Below, piece after piece: positions 60,136 to 64,000 of a stretch of DNA of 64,000 nucleotides. The position numbers and the translations under genes were made by a program. Every line of letters starts with the position of its first letter. The first letter of the stretch is position 1. Below the pieces are notes generated by a model that was not told the DNA's origin, ran no database searches, and saw only the letters and a list, made by a program, of their open reading frames with translations. Origin of the DNA: Actinoplanes sp. L3-i22 (GTDB lineage: Bacteria; Actinomycetota; Actinomycetes; Mycobacteriales; Micromonosporaceae). The stretch lies in NCBI RefSeq assembly GCF_019704555.1, contig NZ_AP024745.1, positions 8,874,501-8,938,500 on the forward strand. The letters run 5' to 3'.

Positions 60136-61119
60136 ATGGACCTCTGGTTGATCACCGCCGACGGCCTGACCGGGCATCCGATCGACCAGCTGCCCGATCT
60201 GCTCGCCGCCGGCCAGGGCGTGGTCTGGGTCGACATCCCGGTCTGCGACGAGGCCGCGGTCCGGGTGCTGACCGAGGTCTTCTGCTTCCACCCGCAGGCC
60301 GTGCGGGACAGCGCCGAGCGCAACCGGGTGCCGAAGGTGCACGTCTACACCGATCACGCGTTCGTCGTGCTGCACGCGCCCGAGCTGGGCGCCAACGGGC
60401 ACGTGCACTACGTCGAGCTGGACCAGTTCATCGGGCCGAACTACCTGGTCACCGTGCACGGCCCGGTCAACCCGGCGGTGCCCGCGGAATCCGCGCTCCG
60501 GGAAACCCACGAGGTGCTGCGGCGGCTCAGGGCGGGCCGCTTCCGTCCGGCTTCCGGCTGGGAGCTTTCGTACGGCGTGGTCGCGGCCCTGTCCCGCCGC
60601 CTGGAGGAGTTCATCGAGCACCAGACCGAGCTCGTCTGGCAGCTGGAGCAGCGGGTGACCAGTGGCCATCTGGGCAACCCGGAGAAGTTCCTCGACGAGA
60701 TGTTCCGCGCCCGCCACGGTCTGATCGCGGTCCGGGCGATGGGGGCGCTCGGGCGGGAGATCTACGGCCGGCTCGCCACCATCAACCGGACCGTGCCGCC
60801 CGAGGCCCGGCCGCTGCTCGACGACATCGTCGACCAGTTCGCCCGGGTGTACGGCGTGGCCGACAGCCAGAAGGAGTACCTGCAGGGCGTGATCGAGTTC
60901 TACCGCACCCGCAGCGACACCAAGATGACCGTGGCGGCCGAGCGACTGGCCGTGATCGCCGTGGTCACGCTGCCGATCACGGCCCTGTCGTCGGTCTTCG
61001 GGATGAACCTCATCGTGAACCAGGGCACGAGTTATCCCTGGCTGAGCGTGGTGCTGGTGTTGATGGCGGTGATGTCGGCGCTGCTGCTGGTCTGGGCCAA
61101 GCGCCGCGGCTGGTGGTGA
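60136..61119 (+). CDS. corA: CorA-type divalent cation channel
   Basis: 327 residues, normal CorA length. A large N-terminal cytoplasmic funnel with a long helix (FARVYGVADSQKEYLQGVIEFYRTRSDTKMTVAAERLAVIAVVTLPITALSSVFGMN) and two C-terminal membrane helices separated by the GMN selectivity motif (FGMNLIVN). It conducts Mg2+ and often Co2+ or Ni2+ as a pentamer. It directly follows the propeller gene and is convergent with the hydrolase gene one base away. Confidence 0.92.
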   Translation: MDLWLITADGLTGHPIDQLPDLLAAGQGVVWVDIPVCDEAAVRVLTEVFCFHPQAVRDSAERNRVPKVHVYTDHAFVVLHAPELGANGHVHYVELDQFIGPNYLVTVHGPVNPAVPAESALRETHEVLRRLRAGRFRPASGWELSYGVVAALSRRLEEFIEHQTELVWQLEQRVTSGHLGNPEKFLDEMFRARHGLIAVRAMGALGREIYGRLATINRTVPPEARPLLDDIVDQFARVYGVADSQKEYLQGVIEFYRTRSDTKMTVAAERLAVIAVVTLPITALSSVFGMNLIVNQGTSYPWLSVVLVLMAVMSALLLVWAKRRGWW

Positions 61120-61120
61120 C

Positions 61121-61960
61121 CTATTTCGTGTCGAGCCGGCCGAGCGACCCGGCCGTCATCGTCTCGCCGCGCAGGAACGCCGTGGTCACCCGCTGGATCA
61201 GGGCGACCCGCTCCGGGCTCTCGTCGGTGGTCTCGGTGCTGAGGTAGCCGTTGATCCCGCCGAGCGAGTGCTCCGCGCCGTGCACGGTCAGTAGCGTGCG
61301 GATGCCCGGGCTGAGCGCGTACGCCTCGGTGAACCACTCCGGGCCGACCGGGCTCAGCATCGACTGGTCCTTGTCGCCGGCCACCAGCAGGGCCGGGGTG
61401 GTCAGGCGGCTGAAGTCCGGGTTCATGAACGGGAAGTGCTCGGCCGCGAACGGGGTCAGCTTCGCGCCGCCGGTGCCGGTCAGCGCGAGCAGGACACCGG
61501 CCTTGACCCGCGGGTCGGTGCGGTCCTCGTCGAGGCCCTCGACCCGGGCGCCGAGCAGCATGCTCACCGACTGGGCGCCCCACGAGTGCCCGGCGACCGC
61601 GATCCGGTCCCGGTCCAGGCGACCGGCCAGCCCGGGGACCGCCGCCTCGACGACGTCCAGGTGGTCGAGGACGCGGACCAGGTCGTCGACCCGGTGCCGC
61701 CAGATGTCCGGGTAGCGCGGGTCGCCGGGCGCGACGGTCAGCGCGCGGGAGTCGAGGTGGGTGGGCTGGATCACCGCGAAGCCGTGCTCGCTCCAGAAGT
61801 CGGTGAGCGGGGCGTAGCCGTCCATCGACTGGCTGAAGCCGTGCGAGAAGACGATGACCGGCAGGTGGTCGCCGGCCAGTGGGGCGGTGACGCGCACCTG
61901 AAGGTCGTCGCCGCGGCCGGGGGACGGCAGCGTGACCGGGCGTACCGAGATGACGCTCAT
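61121..61960 (-). CDS. Alpha/beta hydrolase
   Basis: 279 residues; GGAGAG lies before ATG 61960. Catalytic triad: serine in AGHSWGAQS (~124), aspartate in VAGDKDQ, histidine in VHGAEHS. VIVFSHGFSQSMDGY supplies the oxyanion loop. It resembles chlorophyllase/PET-hydrolase-like esterases but has no signal peptide, so it is cytoplasmic. Expression is probably controlled by a TetR-like repressor acting on two perfect dyads in the promoter region; the repressor is not in the window, unless it is the distant TetR gene. Confidence 0.85.
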   Translation of the reverse strand: MSVISVRPVTLPSPGRGDDLQVRVTAPLAGDHLPVIVFSHGFSQSMDGYAPLTDFWSEHGFAVIQPTHLDSRALTVAPGDPRYPDIWRHRVDDLVRVLDHLDVVEAAVPGLAGRLDRDRIAVAGHSWGAQSVSMLLGARVEGLDEDRTDPRVKAGVLLALTGTGGAKLTPFAAEHFPFMNPDFSRLTTPALLVAGDKDQSMLSPVGPEWFTEAYALSPGIRTLLTVHGAEHSLGGINGYLSTETTDESPERVALIQRVTTAFLRGETMTAGSLGRLDTK

Positions 61961-61976
61961 GGGACTCTCCTTGATC

Positions 61977-62026
61977 CGGAACTGTGTTCCGCTTGGCTCG
62001 GTTGAAAGATACGGAACCTAGTTCCG
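61977..62026. promoter_or_regulatory. Two perfect CGGAAC-N3-GTTCCG operators
   Basis: Identical dyad arms at 61977-61991 and 62012-62026, centres 35 bases apart. The second lies inside the -35/-10 spacer of the hydrolase promoter; the first is in its leader. Arms and spacing are typical of TetR-family operators. Confidence 0.75.
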
Positions 62027-62034
62027 TTTCGCAA
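62006..62034 (-). promoter_or_regulatory. Hydrolase promoter
   Basis: On the minus strand TTGCGA (62029-62034), a 17-base spacer that contains one operator dyad, and TATCTT (62006-62011). Confidence 0.65.
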
Positions 62035-62284
62035 GGAGAGGTCGGCCACGTGGGGTGGCGGACCGCCGGACGCGCAACGCGCGGCCGGGGCGCGGCGGAC
62101 CGCCGGGCCGCGTTTTTCGGTGGCGGCGGGCGGTTCAGGTCCGTACCGCCGAGGGTTTTGGTCCTCGATGGGCTGAACCCGGCAGCGAATCGGGCGCTAT
62201 TCCGGGGATTTCGCGGGTTTCACGAACCTGCGATCAACACCGCCGCCGTGCCACCTTCGCAGCCTGCGACGCGGAGGGAGACGG

Positions 62285-62725
62285 ATGTTCGGCCGACGGC
62301 TCGAGCTGGACGCGACGGTGGTCGCGATCGCCACCGACGTGGTGACCGAGAACTACCCGGACGAGATCGGGATGCTCGCCGAGATCCGGACCCCGCCCCG
62401 GGCCTACCGGCTGCGGGCTCCGGTCGGGATGGGCGTCGAGCTGGCCGCCGTGACGCCGGTGCTGCTGTCCGCGCTGACGTTCGTGGCCGGCGCCGCCGCC
62501 ACCCCGCTGATCGAAGGACTCAGCACCGCGGCCGGCGAACGGCTGGCCCGGGTGTTCCGGCCCGCGCCGGAGCCGGTGCCGGCCACCGCCGAACCGGACT
62601 GGTCCGAGATCATCGCGCTGCTCGCGGCCCTGCTGATCGAGCGGGGCATGCGACCCGACCTGGCCGGACAGGTCGCCGCGCAGGCGGTCGAGGCGATGCG
62701 CCGCCGCGACGGGCAGGCCGGATGA
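62285..62725 (+). CDS. Small protein coupled to an M48 protease, function unknown
   Basis: 146 residues; GGGAGACGG precedes ATG 62285. An N-terminal acidic alpha/beta part (LDATVVAIATDVVTENYPDEIGMLAEI), a hydrophobic stretch (VELAAVTPVLLSALTFVAGAAATPLIEG) that may cross the membrane, and a C-terminal helix pair (WSEIIALLAALLIERGMRPDLAGQVAAQAVEAM). No known family. The stop overlaps the protease start as ATGA, so the products probably act together. Confidence 0.65.
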   Translation: MFGRRLELDATVVAIATDVVTENYPDEIGMLAEIRTPPRAYRLRAPVGMGVELAAVTPVLLSALTFVAGAAATPLIEGLSTAAGERLARVFRPAPEPVPATAEPDWSEIIALLAALLIERGMRPDLAGQVAAQAVEAMRRRDGQAG

Positions 62726-64000
62726 CCCGGATGCCGTCGCCCGGGGCGGCCCGCTACGGCCTGATCGCCCTGCTGCTCGCGGCAACCGGCCTGTTCGCCG
62801 GGCAGAGCACCTATGCGGCGCTGCACGGGCGGGCCTACCTGACCGTCGTCCAACACTGCGAGACCACCACCGAGAGCTATCCGGCCTTCGTCCGGTGTAT
62901 CGCTCCGGTGGAAGGGCAGAAGACGTGGTACGGCGCCGGCGGGGCCCTCGCCGTGCTGCTGCTCGGCCTGGCGCTGATGCCGCTGCTGCCGTACCGGTTG
63001 CTGCGCCGGGCCGGGCCGTTGCGCCGGGCCGAGGCCGCGATCACCGAGCGCGCCGGGCTCGCCGCGCGGCGGGCCGGCCTGCGCCGGACCCCGGTCGTGC
63101 TGGTCGGCGGCTGGCGCCTGCGGGAGCCGTTCACCGTCCGGGTGCTCTCCGGCATCCGGATCATCGTCCCGCCGGGCCTGCGCCGGCTGCCGCCCGAGCA
63201 GATCGACGCGGTGCTCGCGCACGAGATGTCGCACGTCCGGGCCGGGGACGTGACCCTGGTCTGGCTGACCCGGGGGCTGTGGTGGGCGTTGCTCCCGGCC
63301 CTGGTGCTGCCGCAGTTCCTGACGTTCGGCCGGCCGATCCTGCAAGAACCGCGGGTGCTCGTCGAGGCGCCGCTCGAGATCGCCCGGGCGATCTTCGGCC
63401 ACGCCTCCTTCTGGAACAACGCGCTGCGCGCCACGGTGCTGCTGGTCGTGGCCGCGGTCGTCGCGTCGTCGGTGCTGCGCTCCCGCGAGCACGAGGCCGA
63501 CCTGGCGACCGGCGCGCCCGGCCTGGTGCCCCTGCTGAGCGGGCAACCGGCCCGGCCCCGCCGATGGTGGCAGGCGGCCGGCCGGCTGACCGCGACGCAC
63601 CCGTCCGCACGGCGCCGCATCGCCGCGCTGCACGACCCGGCCCGCACCACCGAGCTGCGGACCGTCGACGCCGCCGCGGTCGGACTCCTGGCCGCGATGG
63701 CGATCCCGGCGCTGAACCTGTCGGTCCCGATCCGCGCCGAGGGCTCGATCTGGATCAACGCCACCCACCTCACCGGCCTGATCACCGCCCTGATGATCGC
63801 GCCGGCCTGGGGCATCGCGCTGTGGCGGGCCGCGCTGGCCGCGGAGGTGACCGGCCGCCCGATCCGGCTGCGCCGCACCACCCTGGCGCTGGCCGCCGCC
63901 ACCGCGGCCGGCCTGGTCGCGAACCTGGGAGCGCTGCCGGGCGGCGCCGGCGCCGGTTTCTACGGCAGCGCCGCCATGCTGCTCTGCACCCCGGTGACGG
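62722..64000 (+). CDS. M48 family membrane metalloprotease (3' end outside window)
   Basis: ~426 residues visible, still open at the window end. Two N-terminal membrane helices (~12-30 and ~75-95) flank a loop with two cysteines. Then comes VRVLSGIRIIVPPGLRRLPPEQIDAVLAHEMSHVRAGD, with the zinc motif HEMSH at residues ~167-171. The third zinc ligand, glutamate, lies in SREHEADLATG (~257). This BlaR1/HtpX-like layout suits intramembrane or membrane-proximal proteolysis. ATG 62722 overlaps the preceding stop. No penicillin-binding sensor domain is visible in the part seen. Confidence 0.87.
   Translation, partial: MTRMPSPGAARYGLIALLLAATGLFAGQSTYAALHGRAYLTVVQHCETTTESYPAFVRCIAPVEGQKTWYGAGGALAVLLLGLALMPLLPYRLLRRAGPLRRAEAAITERAGLAARRAGLRRTPVVLVGGWRLREPFTVRVLSGIRIIVPPGLRRLPPEQIDAVLAHEMSHVRAGDVTLVWLTRGLWWALLPALVLPQFLTFGRPILQEPRVLVEAPLEIARAIFGHASFWNNALRATVLLVVAAVVASSVLRSREHEADLATGAPGLVPLLSGQPARPRRWWQAAGRLTATHPSARRRIAALHDPARTTELRTVDAAAVGLLAAMAIPALNLSVPIRAEGSIWINATHLTGLITALMIAPAWGIALWRAALAAEVTGRPIRLRRTTLALAAATAAGLVANLGALPGGAGAGFYGSAAMLLCTPVT

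Larger units (their letters stand above)
61961..62284. other. 324-base divergent intergenic region
   Basis: Contains the hydrolase promoter and two operators (61977-62034). Bases 62041-62284 show GC-rich sequence with a repeated GGCGGACCGCCGG word (62058, 62095) and no gene. Confidence 0.6.

Overview
The window is high-GC actinomycete chromosome, most likely from an Actinoplanes-like member of the Micromonosporaceae. This rests on strong G/C third-position bias, GylR- and DasR-type regulators, FdhA-type formaldehyde dehydrogenase, DUF1152, DUF4360, DinB/DUF664 and PadR families, and many secreted glycan-active proteins. It contains no rRNA or tRNA gene, insertion sequence, CRISPR array or phage gene that I could recognise. 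Genes are densely packed, often with ATGA/GTGA start-stop overlaps, and several appear to be leaderless.

Layout. 1-7.1 kb: end of a CopA-type copper ATPase; a divergent, cysteine-free EF-Tu; a solitary PD-(D/E)XK nuclease-like protein; a lipoprotein; a DEDDh exonuclease; a DUF1152 protein. 6.5-12.3 kb (minus strand): a translationally coupled Opp/Dpp-type ABC importer operon (binding protein, two permeases, fused double ATPase) ending in a DinB protein. 12.4-18 kb: secreted GH43 enzyme, SnoaL-like protein, DUF4360 protein, a PadR regulator with its membrane partner, and a secreted GH26 enzyme. 18-25.6 kb: an interspersed repeat, a Pro/Ala/Thr-rich membrane protein, CopC, a DasR-like GntR regulator, a CDP-alcohol phosphatidyltransferase, a secreted alpha-amylase with two CBM20 domains, and a TetR regulator.

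25.6-32.1 kb is a glycerol locus. glpF-glpK-glpD (minus) diverge from a GylR-type IclR regulator followed by a second glycerol kinase (plus), with repeated CGAAC half-sites between them. 32-36.5 kb holds small proteins, a nucleotidyltransferase, an F420-dependent NADP reductase-like protein, three lipoproteins, a second copy of the interspersed repeat and two short tandem-repeat arrays. 36.5-39.2 kb is a secreted subtilase that ends in a CBM20 starch-binding domain. Its promoter contains TTGCAG elements like those beside the amylase promoter, suggesting joint control by a maltose/starch regulator.

39.4-53.6 kb is an exopolysaccharide locus: FemAB-like acyltransferase (divergent), NodB deacetylase, DegT aminotransferase, GT4 glycosyltransferase, Wzz/CpsD-like co-polymerase with a broken Walker A motif, Wzx-type flippase, Wzy/WaaL-type polymerase or ligase, and a secreted alpha/alpha-barrel protein. 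Then comes an unusual cassette of two paralogous FemAB-like acyltransferases flanking a VioD/anthraniloyl-CoA-type flavin monooxygenase, and a membrane GGDEF protein. This cassette is the best candidate for an undescribed function. 53.6-64 kb: a giant alpha-solenoid protein, a Tat-exported intradiol dioxygenase-like protein, formaldehyde dehydrogenase, a beta-propeller/CorA pair, an alpha/beta hydrolase under a doubly operated promoter, and the start of an M48 metalloprotease. Function calls come from motif recognition only; no database search was run.
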